64,000 bases of DNA. Origin: a virus. The notes under the pieces are model-generated. The model did no database searches, was not told the origin of the DNA, and worked only from the letters and a program-made list of their open reading frames with translations. The position numbers were made by a program, and so were the translations under genes. The stretch is from positions 1-64,000 of the IMG/VR virus record IMGVR_UViG_3300035698_014365. One strand, 5' to 3'. Shown here piece after piece: positions 58,147 to 64,000 of this stretch (positions are counted from its first letter, which is position 1; the number at the start of each line of letters is the position of its first letter).

Positions 58147-58843
58147 CGGCGTTTGCCCGTTCAATGTGCCCGTGGTGGATTACAACCTCATCGAACGCTT
58201 GGGCCGCCTCTTCTTCATCCTTGAAGGTGCCTATCTCAATATCCTTGCCATCTATGCGCGCGACGACCTCAAACTTGCCATCTGTGCCGCGCTGCCACAC
58301 CCCCCGGTATTTCGATGTCTTGAAGGCCACCCTGTGCTCCCCACCCGGGAACTCTCTGGCTTGGCTCGCCGGCAGGAAGGAAATGTCGTTGATATCCGCC
58401 CCGGGACCGAACGCCTCAATTGCAGTGGCATTGTACGCCCTGGCAGCATCCGTCTCGTTATCGAACAACCCTATGTGGCAATTGTTGAAATGGGATTCCC
58501 ACAGACCCCGATTGTCGTACCAGCGCACCCCAGCGTACTCAGACTTGCCCACACCACTCACCCAGCGCTCAGATTTACCACTGAGGTTGATTGGCAGCAT
58601 GTTTCCCTTGCGACAGTCGAGGGAGTTGCCGTTGATGAATTTAATGAGGAAATATGGGGGGTAACCGCAGATTAAACGATGGAGATAAACCTTCTTGTAC
58701 CTGCCTTCGATGCGCATGCCGCGGGTGGCATACTTGTGCTTCTCGTCGCGTATGAGGGCCGACCAGTTGTAGTCCGAGAGCCAGTCGTAGACCTTCGAGT
58801 CTACAAGCGCGCGCTCATTCTTCGTCAGGAGAAGGCTCTTCAC
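58139..58843 (-). CDS. HNH-type homing endonuclease-like protein with two AP2 domains, catalytic pair lost (234 aa)
   Basis: N-terminus LLLTKNERALVDSKVYDWLSDYNW and HRLICGYPPY ... INGNSLDCRKGNM follow phage HNH homing enzymes, but the usual Asp-His before INGN is Lys-Phe (residues 68-69), so cutting is unlikely. Two AP2 DNA-binding domains follow: YAGVRWYDNRGLWESHFNN ... (about 102-145) and YRGVWQRGTDGKFEVVARI ... (about 177-222). Overlaps the terminase start by 8 bases and the upstream gene by 29. Confidence 0.75.
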   Translation of the reverse strand: MKSLLLTKNERALVDSKVYDWLSDYNWSALIRDEKHKYATRGMRIEGRYKKVYLHRLICGYPPYFLIKFINGNSLDCRKGNMLPINLSGKSERWVSGVGKSEYAGVRWYDNRGLWESHFNNCHIGLFDNETDAARAYNATAIEAFGPGADINDISFLPASQAREFPGGEHRVAFKTSKYRGVWQRGTDGKFEVVARIDGKDIEIGTFKDEEEAAQAFDEVVIHHGHIERANAVG

Positions 58844-59000
58844 GTTGCTCGTACTCCCGGTTGATTACCTGACGTATCCACGCGGCCGGGGAGAGCTTGT
58901 CCTCTACCCACTCACAGATGGCTTCCTGAAGCCTGATCGTGGTTTTGAGGCGCCTGCTCTTAGTGCCATATCCCGCTACTGGTGGACGACCCTCACGCAT
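58815..59000 (-). CDS. Ribbon-helix-helix-like DNA-binding protein (61 aa)
   Basis: ATG 59000 after AGGG. Basic N-terminus (REGRPPVAGYGTKSRRL), then KTTIRLQEAICEWVEDKLSPAAWIRQVINREY, a beta strand plus two helices in the MetJ/Arc pattern. Acidic end. Probably a small transcription regulator of the packaging region. Confidence 0.5.
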   Translation of the reverse strand: MREGRPPVAGYGTKSRRLKTTIRLQEAICEWVEDKLSPAAWIRQVINREYEQREEPSPDEE

Positions 59001-59005
59001 TGACC

Positions 59006-59131
59006 CTACTTCCGCGACTTGCGCTGTGTTGCTGCACGCTTCTTCTGGCGAGCAACAAGGGCCTTCTTCTCGCGCTCCATGATGCTGTCACCTTTTCTCT
59101 GTGTAGATGTCTTCTTGGCCATGTTCGGCAT
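59006..59131 (-). CDS. Small basic peptide (41 aa)
   Basis: ATG 59131 overlaps the upstream stop (TAATG). Encodes PNMAKKTSTQRKGDSIMERE then KKALVARQKKRAATQRKSRK; Lys/Arg/Gln-rich helix. Two later in-frame ATGs exist. No function assigned; composition suggests nucleic-acid binding. Confidence 0.5.
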   Translation of the reverse strand: MPNMAKKTSTQRKGDSIMEREKKALVARQKKRAATQRKSRK

Positions 59132-59394
59132 TATTTCTTCCCCTTTTTTGATTTGTCGATTTTCACGTCTTTGGGAGAAACCCGCTTAGACCCATAAAAC
59201 AGCTTCTTTGTAACGTGCTCATCCTTCTGTGCTTGGGTCTTGAACGTCTTCCCGTATGTCAAGGAGTCCGTTAGGGCGCCGGCCCGCCTGTCCAGCGCAG
59301 CCCTTTTCTTCGAATCCCGCCTTTTAAGCGCGGCCCGATCCTTGGCTATTTTCTTCATCTCGGAGTCGTACTTCTTTTCTGACAGCTTTGCCAT
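59131..59394 (-). CDS. Basic coiled-coil protein (87 aa)
   Basis: ATG 59394 after GGAGGAAGGT. Heptad-like basic coil (KYDSEMKKIAKDRAALKRRDSKKRAAL), then FYGSKRVSPKDVKIDKSKKGKK. No cysteine, no membrane segment. Function unknown. Confidence 0.55.
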   Translation of the reverse strand: MAKLSEKKYDSEMKKIAKDRAALKRRDSKKRAALDRRAGALTDSLTYGKTFKTQAQKDEHVTKKLFYGSKRVSPKDVKIDKSKKGKK

Positions 59395-59405
59395 ACCTTC
59401 CTCCT

Positions 59406-59588
59406 CTACGCTCCGCGTAGGTCGTTTGGGCCGCGCTGAGGGGGTCCGCCATTCATCATGCGAACCTGCTCAAGGTCGTCCCCCGACATCGGGTGTGATT
59501 TGTGACACTTCTCGCAGTACCACTCCGACGCCTTGGGGTAGTGGTCGCTGATAAGCGGTCTGCAGGCTTTGCCACATGCGCACTTCAT
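59406..59588 (-). CDS. Small zinc-ribbon protein (60 aa)
   Basis: ATG 59588 after GGAGACCTT. Four cysteines, KCACGKACRPL and YCEKCHKSHP, form one zinc site; the rest (GDDLEQVRMMNGGPPQRG) is flexible. Typical of tiny phage early proteins. Confidence 0.6.
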   Translation of the reverse strand: MKCACGKACRPLISDHYPKASEWYCEKCHKSHPMSGDDLEQVRMMNGGPPQRGPNDLRGA

Positions 59589-59596
59589 AAGGTCTC

Positions 59597-59770
59597 CTAT
59601 GTCCTCTCAAGGAACTTTTCGAATGACTCCTCTGTCTCCAGAGCAATCTTCAGGTTGATAACATCTTCCTTGGAAATGGGCGTATCGCGCCCCTCGACCT
59701 CATCAGGGTTTCTGACGGTGCCGTCGGCATGCAGGTATCGCAGCCTGCGATGGTCCACTGAATTGAGCAT
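59597..59770 (-). CDS. Hypothetical protein (57 aa)
   Basis: ATG 59770 is preferred because GAGGAAGGG precedes it; a longer frame begins at 59818 without ribosome site. LNSVDHRRLRYLHADGTVRNPDEVEGRD and a C-terminal acidic helix (DVINLKIALETEESFEKFL). No family recognised. Confidence 0.5.
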   Translation of the reverse strand: MLNSVDHRRLRYLHADGTVRNPDEVEGRDTPISKEDVINLKIALETEESFEKFLERT

Positions 59771-59777
59771 CCCTTCC

Positions 59778-59957
59778 TCACAATGATTCGGCCACCCGCC
59801 GAAACTCATCCACGCCAATTTCCTTCGCCAAAGCCTTCAGGTCAAATCTTCCACTATGATACGCGGCCGCCAGCTCTTCATTTCTGTCGCTTCGGCCCAG
59901 AAGCTCGTCGGCCAGCTCCATAATCGTTGCTTCTTCCAGTGATACGAATTCCTCCAC
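59778..59957 (-). CDS. Small acidic helical protein (59 aa)
   Basis: Found by reading the gap: GTG 59957 after GGAGGG, encoding EEFVSLEEATIMELADELLG and RNEELAAAYHSGRFDLKALAKEI. It is overlapped for 80 bases by the tail of the zinc-ribbon gene at 59878 in another frame. A later ATG (59921) with the same frame is possible. Confidence 0.5.
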   Translation of the reverse strand: MEEFVSLEEATIMELADELLGRSDRNEELAAAYHSGRFDLKALAKEIGVDEFRRVAESL

Positions 59958-60093
59958 TCTTACCCTCCGGTCTCTTGTAAAACTCCGGCTTCACGGGAGC
60001 GTACGTCCCGCACTTATTGCAAATCGGCCCCTTGCGATACCAGGAGTGGCACCCCTCCTTCGGACACGCCCTGTCAGCCTGCCGGGCAAGCAT
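59878..60093 (-). CDS. Small zinc-ribbon protein with basic tail (71 aa)
   Basis: ATG 60093 after AGGAGG. RACPKEGCHSWYRKGPICNKCG gives a four-cysteine zinc ribbon; the tail (GGIRITGRSNDYGAGRRASG) is read one frame off from the gene at 59778. Another case of a tail running into the next gene in the shifted frame. Confidence 0.5.
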   Translation of the reverse strand: MLARQADRACPKEGCHSWYRKGPICNKCGTYAPVKPEFYKRPEGKSGGIRITGRSNDYGAGRRASGPKRQK

Positions 60094-60307
60094 CGAGCAA
60101 GTCCTCCTGCACCGCCCAGATGCCATCAAAGCACTCTGCGAACCGATATCCGGTGATTCCGCGGTGCCGAGCGTACGATCTGAAGCTCTGAGCAGCCGCC
60201 TCCTTCGTCCACGGATACGGGCCCTCGCTGTGCCCGGCAATACTCCCAACCCGCCACGTCCAGCGCCCGGGCTTCACCTCTTCGAATTTTACGAGTATCA
60301 GTGCCAT
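60074..60307 (-). CDS. Hypothetical protein (77 aa)
   Basis: ATG 60307 five bases after AGGAG. ALILVKFEEVKPGRWTWRVGSIAGHSEGPYPWTKEAAAQSF: two strands with aromatic residues and a helix, ending in CFDGIWAVQEDLLDACPAG. Directly behind the promoter at 60318-60346. Function unknown. Confidence 0.5.
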   Translation of the reverse strand: MALILVKFEEVKPGRWTWRVGSIAGHSEGPYPWTKEAAAQSFRSYARHRGITGYRFAECFDGIWAVQEDLLDACPAG

Positions 60308-60317
60308 GATTTCTCCT

Positions 60318-60346
60318 AATATCGTCTTTTGGCGGTCGAAAGTCAA
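60318..60346 (-). promoter_or_regulatory. Promoter candidate (TTGACT-N17-GATATT)
   Basis: Minus strand TTGACT (60341-60346), 17-base spacer, GATATT (60318-60323), just before the gene at 60307. The spacer contains the recurring element (GACTTTCGACCG) shared with the promoters at 8070 and 62503. Confidence 0.5.
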
Positions 60347-60349
60347 GCC

Positions 60350-60751
60350 CTAAAGTGAATCTTCGCGCACAACCTTGCCGCCGATGGTCACCGTGAACCC
60401 GTGGCCGTAGTACCCATTGTGGGAGTTGAAGAGGTGTAGGTAGAGGACCTTTTTGCCCTTCACGAGCTTGAATGCCACCATTCCTCCCGCGTCGAGGGCG
60501 CTGTATCCGTGTTCGCGCGCCTCAAGAACAACCTCCTGAAAAAACTCTGGGTCGAACTGCCAGCCGTCCAAATCTCTCGGTTGGCTCAGCTCCCCATCGT
60601 AGTCGTAAGTAGTGGCGATCTCTTTGGTGATGAACCAGTCGGCTCTCTCGCAGCAAGACTGGCCCATGTCGTATCCGACGAGCACGTTGTTGTCGTCTAC
60701 AAAATTAACCTTTTGTGCCCACCCTCCGTCGTTGCTGTCGAAAATTTTCAT
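60350..60751 (-). CDS. Hypothetical beta-rich protein (133 aa)
   Basis: ATG 60751 after GAGGGG. KIFDSNDGGWAQKVNFVDDNNVLVGYDMGQSCCERADWFI, then YDYDGELSQPRDLDGW and two C-terminal strands (KKVLYLHLFNSHNGYYGHGFTVTIGGK). It looks like a phage protein family I have met without known role. No catalytic motif. Confidence 0.55.
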   Translation of the reverse strand: MKIFDSNDGGWAQKVNFVDDNNVLVGYDMGQSCCERADWFITKEIATTYDYDGELSQPRDLDGWQFDPEFFQEVVLEAREHGYSALDAGGMVAFKLVKGKKVLYLHLFNSHNGYYGHGFTVTIGGKVVREDSL

Positions 60752-60763
60752 AGCTTTTTCCCC

Positions 60764-60904
60764 TCAGAACGTCACCGCGACAGTGAGAACCGCTGCCGCT
60801 ATCCAGTACACCACTCGCCGCACGTCGCCGTCGATCCCGCACACCACGGCCGCGCCCACATCACAAACTATCAGTATGCACGGGAATATCTGTGTGCGGT
60901 TCAT
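60764..60904 (-). CDS. Small two-TM membrane protein (46 aa)
   Basis: Found in the gap: ATG 60904, AAGGGGTG before it. NRTQIFPCILIVCDVGAAVV and YWIAAAVLTVAVTF are two hydrophobic helices joined by a basic loop (GDVRRVV). The same two-helix peptide plan is widespread in phages and unnamed; it may act as an accessory membrane or lysis peptide. Confidence 0.6.
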   Translation of the reverse strand: MNRTQIFPCILIVCDVGAAVVCGIDGDVRRVVYWIAAAVLTVAVTF

Positions 60905-60913
60905 CGCCACCCC

Positions 60914-61324
60914 TTATCCATTCTTCCTCCCGGGCACGCCCAGCCGGTCACAGGCTCTGTCGTAGGCCACACCCGCCTCATCCTGCCCATCAAACGTCCC
61001 CAGGAACTCCCTCACCCCGCCAACACAAATATCCGCCCGGAACCCACCCCGAAAACCCCTGACCCCCTTGGGCTTGCTTCGCCCCGGGCAATATTTCGCC
61101 GCCGCACACCCGGAAACCACACACAACCCCAGCGACACTTCCCTCCCCACCTTCACAAGCACAGCCCCCGCAGCGCGGGCAGCCGAGAAAACACCCTCCT
61201 CACCCACCGGCCACATACCCTCCGGAACCAGCACCGCCCATGGGTTACCTTCGACCATACCAGTTTTTCGGGCATACGCCAGCATCTTGCCAAACCACTC
61301 TGCATTTAATCGTTTTCCGTTCAT
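60914..61324 (-). CDS. AP2-domain protein (136 aa)
   Basis: Residues 88-130 (GVRGFRGGFRADICVGGVREFLGTFDGQDEAGVAYDRACDRLG) are an AP2 DNA-binding domain. The N-terminal half has a helix (RLNAEWFGKMLAYARKTG) and a Gly/Val-rich segment with CAAAKYCPG, a likely zinc knuckle. No HNH part is present, so it may be a regulator or a truncated homing-type protein. Confidence 0.6.
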   Translation of the reverse strand: MNGKRLNAEWFGKMLAYARKTGMVEGNPWAVLVPEGMWPVGEEGVFSAARAAGAVLVKVGREVSLGLCVVSGCAAAKYCPGRSKPKGVRGFRGGFRADICVGGVREFLGTFDGQDEAGVAYDRACDRLGVPGRKNG

Positions 61325-61327
61325 GGG

Positions 61328-62449
61328 CTATTCCACCTCCATGTATGCCTGAATAAATTCAGCCGCTACTTGCGGAACGATTGCATTGCCGTAACCCCGC
61401 AGCAGGCCCACTCTTCCGGGTAGCCCATCAACCAGCGGGGCAAGTCCGGGTTTAATTGGCCGCGCTTTCCCGTCCGCACAGGGGATGTAGATGCAGTCTG
61501 CCCAAGCACAGTGGCGGCCGCCTGGAGGTCTCCCCCGCCGCTCTGCGTCCGGCCCAGCTCCTGCTTGCGTTCTGCACTCTCCGCTCCCCCCGTTATCGCT
61601 CTGGGTGTCGGCCATCCCGCTACCGCTGCTTGTCTGGGAAGCTGATCCACCCTCGCTCTCTTCGACCCGTCCGGGTTCACCCCCTCCTGACTCATTCCCG
61701 AGGTGTCCTTCCAGTCCCTGCTTGAGGGCGTCACCCACCCCGTCGCCAGGTGTATTTGATCCCTCAGTTTGTACCGGCCCTGGGCGTCCGGGCGTATCTC
61801 CATTACTCCGCCTTCGCCGTCCGTGTGGTTTGGGGTTCTCCACCCCGCCTGCTGCCCCATGTACTCCAGATCCCCCATCGTCACCCGGTTCGCAAATGAC
61901 GAGTTCTGATCTTTCCGGTTCGCCGTACCCTGCCGTTTGACATTTGCCTTGACCGTCGGCCACCCACCAGAGCCTTTGTCTGATGTGCGGAGTCCCGAGG
62001 CCCGCAGCGCACAGATCGGCACCCCCGAATCCATATCCCAATGCTTCCATTTCAGAGCGTACTCCGGTGAGCCATAGCCTGCCAGCCTTGCTCGCAACCT
62101 GCTCTCCAAACACGACTGCAGGGTTTCCTTCGCTGATAATTCGTCGGAAATCAGGCCACAGGTGTCTGGGGTCGTCGGTTCCACCACCCTTTCCCGCTGC
62201 GCTGAAGGGCTGACAGGGACAGCTCCCGGTCCAAACAGGTCGGTCTGCTGGCCATCCTGCGAGCCGCAACGCAAGGGCCCATCCCCCGATTCCGGCAAAG
62301 AAGTGGCACTGCCTGTATTTCCCGAGTTCCCCACCATCCACCTCCTTTATACTCCGGCAGTCCACATACCCCCACGGCAAATGGCCGGCCTTAATCAACT
62401 CTCGCAACCACTGACACGATTTCGGGTCATTGTCGTTGTAATAAACCAT
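61328..62449 (-). CDS. DNA (cytosine-5-)-methyltransferase (373 aa)
   Basis: Motif I FAGIGGW (51-57), motif IV GSCPCQPFS with catalytic Cys79, motif VI GEQVASK (E116), motif VIII QRLWWVA (158-164), and motif IX-X RGYGNAIVPQVAAEFIQAYM near the end. The target-recognition part (165-330) is Gly/Ser/Glu/Pro-rich and low in structure. Methylation likely protects the genome from host restriction. A second gene is nested in another frame (61366-62337). Confidence 0.85.
   Translation of the reverse strand: MVYYNDNDPKSCQWLRELIKAGHLPWGYVDCRSIKEVDGGELGKYRQCHFFAGIGGWALALRLAGWPADRPVWTGSCPCQPFSAAGKGGGTDDPRHLWPDFRRIISEGNPAVVFGEQVASKAGRLWLTGVRSEMEALGYGFGGADLCAAGLGTPHIRQRLWWVADGQGKCQTAGYGEPERSELVICEPGDDGGSGVHGAAGGVENPKPHGRRRRSNGDTPGRPGPVQTEGSNTPGDGVGDALKQGLEGHLGNESGGGEPGRVEESEGGSASQTSSGSGMADTQSDNGGSGECRTQAGAGPDAERRGRPPGGRHCAWADCIYIPCADGKARPIKPGLAPLVDGLPGRVGLLRGYGNAIVPQVAAEFIQAYMEVE
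61366..62337 (-). CDS. Nested alternate-frame protein inside methyltransferase gene (323 aa)
   Basis: Frame differs from the methyltransferase by one base; ATG/GTG at 62337 is preceded by AAGGAGG. The product has a pattern I know from separately annotated phage proteins: SLPESGDGPLRC, SRLRARLAGYGSPEYALKWKHWDMDSGVPICALRASG, GWPTVKAN ... GWPTPRAI and QLNPDLPRWLMGYPEEWACCG. That pattern points to real selection on this frame. Function unknown. It has nearly full overlap with an essential-looking enzyme gene, so the two proteins share mutations. Confidence 0.6.
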   Translation of the reverse strand: MVGNSGNTGSATSLPESGDGPLRCGSQDGQQTDLFGPGAVPVSPSAQRERVVEPTTPDTCGLISDELSAKETLQSCLESRLRARLAGYGSPEYALKWKHWDMDSGVPICALRASGLRTSDKGSGGWPTVKANVKRQGTANRKDQNSSFANRVTMGDLEYMGQQAGWRTPNHTDGEGGVMEIRPDAQGRYKLRDQIHLATGWVTPSSRDWKDTSGMSQEGVNPDGSKRARVDQLPRQAAVAGWPTPRAITGGAESAERKQELGRTQSGGGDLQAAATVLGQTASTSPVRTGKRGQLNPDLPRWLMGYPEEWACCGVTAMQSFRK

Positions 62450-62502
62450 CCCACCCCTTCAGGGTTATTTTCGCCACAAATGGTTTTCGGCCCCCCAGAG
62501 CA

Positions 62503-62531
62503 AAGATACTGTTCTGACCGCCAAAAGTCAA
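62503..62531 (-). promoter_or_regulatory. Promoter of methyltransferase operon (TTGACT-N17-TATCTT)
   Basis: Minus strand TTGACT (62526-62531), 17-base spacer, TATCTT (62503-62508); start near 62496 gives a leader of about 47 bases before ATG 62449. The spacer begins TTTGGCGGTC, part of the recurring element. Confidence 0.6.
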
Positions 62532-62824
62532 TAGTGAATATTCACACGGGTAATTAAAAAGCGACCTTGAATACATGGACAGGTGGATTTAATGGGAGAT
62601 TTAATGGGAGGCACAATGGGAGGGGAGTTGCGACGGTCAAAAGTCGTTCGTGGAAATACACAGCAGTGGGGAGGAGGTGATATATATAAATCTCAAGCAC
62701 GGGGATCGTATATGGGGGAGACCCCCCCCCCCACCCCTTTGGATCTGTGTGTGCCAGTGTGCGCAGAACAGGCCCTACTATACATATTAAACATTATGCG
62801 ACACGCAACAGGCCCGTATGCACT
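62532..62824. other. Non-coding region with 12-bp tandem repeats and C11 tract
   Basis: No convincing gene. AATGGGAG occurs at 62591-62598, 62603-62610 and 62615-62622 with a 12-base period (iteron-like). A further copy of the element CGGTCAAAAGTC is at 62634-62645. A run of eleven Cs lies at 62722-62732. The plus-strand frame from 62583 is built on these repeats and runs into the antisense of the small terminase, so it is not taken as a gene. Confidence 0.55.
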
Positions 62825-63421
62825 CTATTCATCACTCGCTTGTGCTTTCGACACGTCCGTGATGTCTGCACCCACATCCCTCGCAATTCTTCGCGCCTCC
62901 TGGTTAGCACTGAATGCCTGCCTCCGTGCCTCGCCAGGCTGTAGGCCTATGTTAACGTCTACGGTGCTGTGTTCACCGAATAGCTGAGGGTTCCACTTGG
63001 CAGCACGCCACTGTGCACCCCTGTCTATCACGCTCCATATGCGGCTCTTAAGGTCTATCTTGCGCATATTGCCCACATCCTGTGGGGATACCTCATCTGC
63101 CTCCATGGCTATATTTCGCTGTTTCTCTTTTACGGCCTGAACCTGTGCGATGCTGCGAACGGCCATTGCGCGCTTGTATGGCGCAAGCATTCCGGTTAAC
63201 CCACTTAGCCACAAATAGAACCCCTGGCGCGATATTCCATGTTTCTTGCATATCTCAGATACTGTTAAATCCGTGTTCGCTGCAATCTCTCTGAGGATGC
63301 TCTTTGCAAGGGAGGGGGAATATATTTGGTAGGGGTGCCCGCCATGGTTTTTCTTTGGTGGGATAGCTGGCACGTCGTCGAAGCTATCAACTGGCTGTGT
63401 GTTGTCTTGTAGTTGTTCCAT
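62825..63421 (-). CDS. terS: Terminase small subunit (198 aa)
   Basis: ATG 63421. Helix-turn-helix region DLTVSEICKKHGISRQGFYLWLSG (about residues 50-75), then helices and the family block KIDLKSRIWSVIDRGAQWRAAKWNPQLFGEHSTVDVNIG, matching the R-K-W-x-A-K-x-x-P-x-x-Y/F-G motif of phage small terminases. It binds the packaging site and loads the large subunit. The nearby tandem repeats (62591-62622) are possible binding sites. Confidence 0.75.
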   Translation of the reverse strand: MEQLQDNTQPVDSFDDVPAIPPKKNHGGHPYQIYSPSLAKSILREIAANTDLTVSEICKKHGISRQGFYLWLSGLTGMLAPYKRAMAVRSIAQVQAVKEKQRNIAMEADEVSPQDVGNMRKIDLKSRIWSVIDRGAQWRAAKWNPQLFGEHSTVDVNIGLQPGEARRQAFSANQEARRIARDVGADITDVSKAQASDE

Positions 63422-63428
63422 AGAGAAC

Positions 63429-63458
63429 AAGATATGGCATGGGGGTATTGACTGTCAA
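63429..63458 (-). promoter_or_regulatory. Promoter of terS (TTGACA-N18-TATCTT), near-leaderless
   Basis: Minus strand TTGACA (63453-63458), 18 bases, TATCTT (63429-63434), only 7 bases before the ATG, so transcription would begin at or next to the start codon. No Shine-Dalgarno is present. The -35 is inside the palindrome TTGACAGTCAA, a possible operator. Confidence 0.6.
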
Positions 63459-63722
63459 TAGAAAGAGTAAGGGAAGGAGAGAGGCGTTTAGGTAGGTACT
63501 AGGTAAAGGTTAGTTCTATATATAGCTTTATAGGTGGCTGTGGGATGGGATACGCGGTGTATCATTTCCATACGTACTATATGGTGGGTTCTGTGGGGAT
63601 TTATTATTTGTTGGGGCACAAGATATAGAATGTGCGTTTTGTTGTTGGTACTTCGTTCTAGTTGGGGTAGATTGTTGATATCAGAACGATATCAGGCACC
63701 ACTTATAAAGGAAGGGAAACAC
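63459..63722. other. Divergent intergenic region, AT-rich, with spaced direct repeats
   Basis: No gene seen. It contains an AT-rich stretch (CTATATATAGCTTTATAG near 63513-63530) and two copies of GATATCAG at 63677-63684 and 63688-63695, 11 bases (one helical turn) apart, just before the plus-strand gene. These suit a regulator or origin-type site. AAGGAAGGG (63707-63715) is the ribosome site of the next gene. Confidence 0.45.
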
Positions 63723-63998
63723 ATGACACGCAAAGATTACACAGAGTACCAGGAAGCGGTCGCGGCATTCTTCGCCAACGAGGGAATAAGCAACCTGTCC
63801 GCAACCGACGCAGAGTCCAGCTTTTCCTGGCGCCAGTGTGAATGTTGCGGCAGTACCTTGGGCGGCGATCGTTATGAATGCACAGGATATCACTCAACGT
63901 CCGGCGACGTGTTCGAGTACGAAGTATGCTCAGATTGCGTGTACTACGCCGAATATGGCCAGCTCGACGATATGACAATGATGGACATGGGCAACTAG
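63723..63998 (+). CDS. Small zinc-binding early protein (91 aa)
   Basis: ATG 63723 after AAGGAAGGG. TRKDYTEYQEAVAAFFANEGISNLSA, then CECCGSTLGGDRYECTGYHS and VCSDCVYYAEYGQLDDMTMMDM: a CxxC ... CxxC zinc ribbon in a small protein of a kind common in phage early regions, function unknown. The stop is 2 bases before the window end. It begins a plus-strand unit opposite in direction to terS. Confidence 0.65.
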   Translation: MTRKDYTEYQEAVAAFFANEGISNLSATDAESSFSWRQCECCGSTLGGDRYECTGYHSTSGDVFEYEVCSDCVYYAEYGQLDDMTMMDMGN

Positions 63999-64000
63999 TA

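Noticed and set aside
62583-62987. Plus-strand open frame with MGG-type repeats
   Set aside because: Its N-terminus is only the 12-bp repeats and C-tract translated, and its second half is the antisense of terS. No ribosome site that fits.
1-64000. tRNA genes
   Set aside because: I did not find a cloverleaf with a TPsiC-type GGTTCRA loop in the few non-coding gaps; a tRNAscan run would be needed to exclude one fully.
1-64000. Integrase, excisionase or CI-type repressor indicating a temperate phage
   Set aside because: No tyrosine or serine recombinase motif and no clear repressor were seen; only a ribbon-helix-helix-like and AP2 proteins are present, so lifestyle cannot be stated.

Overview
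The window is a gene-dense piece of a tailed double-stranded DNA phage (or prophage/metagenomic phage contig). It carries a P22-type portal, scaffold, a DUF4043/N4-gp56-type major capsid protein, both terminase subunits, a recombination cassette, long tail-fibre/spike proteins and a very long virion polyprotein. No integrase, RNA polymerase, DNA polymerase or tRNA gene was found. Start sites mostly have strong AGGAGG-type ribosome binding sites, and neighbouring genes commonly overlap as ATGA, GTGA or ATGGCTGA, so the host is a bacterium that uses ordinary Shine-Dalgarno initiation. Nothing in the sequence fixes the host more closely.

Layout. (1) 1-2.64 kb, plus strand: an array of tiny cysteine-rich or domain-capped genes joined by a repeated DNA junction (last residues PTGESDNG of one gene = ribosome binding site and start codon of the next) and by a second repeated in-frame linker (PTATTEG). 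A predicted multi-stem RNA (632-744) sits near its start. (2) 2.7-6.5 kb, plus strand: HNH nuclease, annealing-protein candidate with an AT-hook, PD-(D/E)XK nuclease (DUF2800-like), RecU/Hjr-like nuclease, coiled-coil protein and an M15-like peptidase. (3) 6.45-35.8 kb, minus strand: YiiX-like cysteine peptidase, DNRLRE protein, tail fibre, holin-like protein, 1,991-residue polyprotein with a GGDEF-like domain, other virion proteins, tail spike with PKD and LamG-like domains, tail hub, connector, major capsid, scaffold, portal. (4) 35.8-35.95 kb: terminator of the upstream operon, a good sigma70-type promoter, then a second intrinsic terminator directly in front of the first late gene. (5) 36-55 kb, minus strand: a glycan-modification island of about 19 kb with four LicD-like nucleotidyltransferase-fold proteins, nine glycosyltransferase-like proteins, a DegT-type aminotransferase, two FkbM and four other SAM methyltransferases and one radical SAM/SPASM enzyme. 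It separates the large terminase gene from the portal gene. (6) 55-63.4 kb, minus strand: a possible Acb2/Tad1-type nucleotide sponge, GNAT protein, large terminase, an HNH-AP2 gene with lost catalytic residues, many small metal-binding or basic proteins, a cytosine-5 methyltransferase whose gene contains a second long overlapping gene, and the small terminase behind a near-leaderless promoter. (7) 63.5-64 kb: a divergent intergenic region and a small zinc-ribbon gene on the plus strand.

How it works together (inference): the plus-strand left arm looks like early takeover and recombination functions. The minus-strand right arm supplies packaging, DNA methylation and sugar-chemistry enzymes. 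The late structural operon has its own promoter with a leader terminator, suggesting attenuation or antitermination control. The glycan island could decorate virions or remodel host surface polysaccharide; the sequence cannot decide between these.

Most lengths, motifs and coordinates are read directly from the sequence. Family names come from motif recognition without database searches. Several genes below about 60 codons were found by reading the gaps (698-775, 23450-23614, 46787-46966, 53147-53320, 55356-55505, 59006-59131, 59778-59957, 60764-60904).
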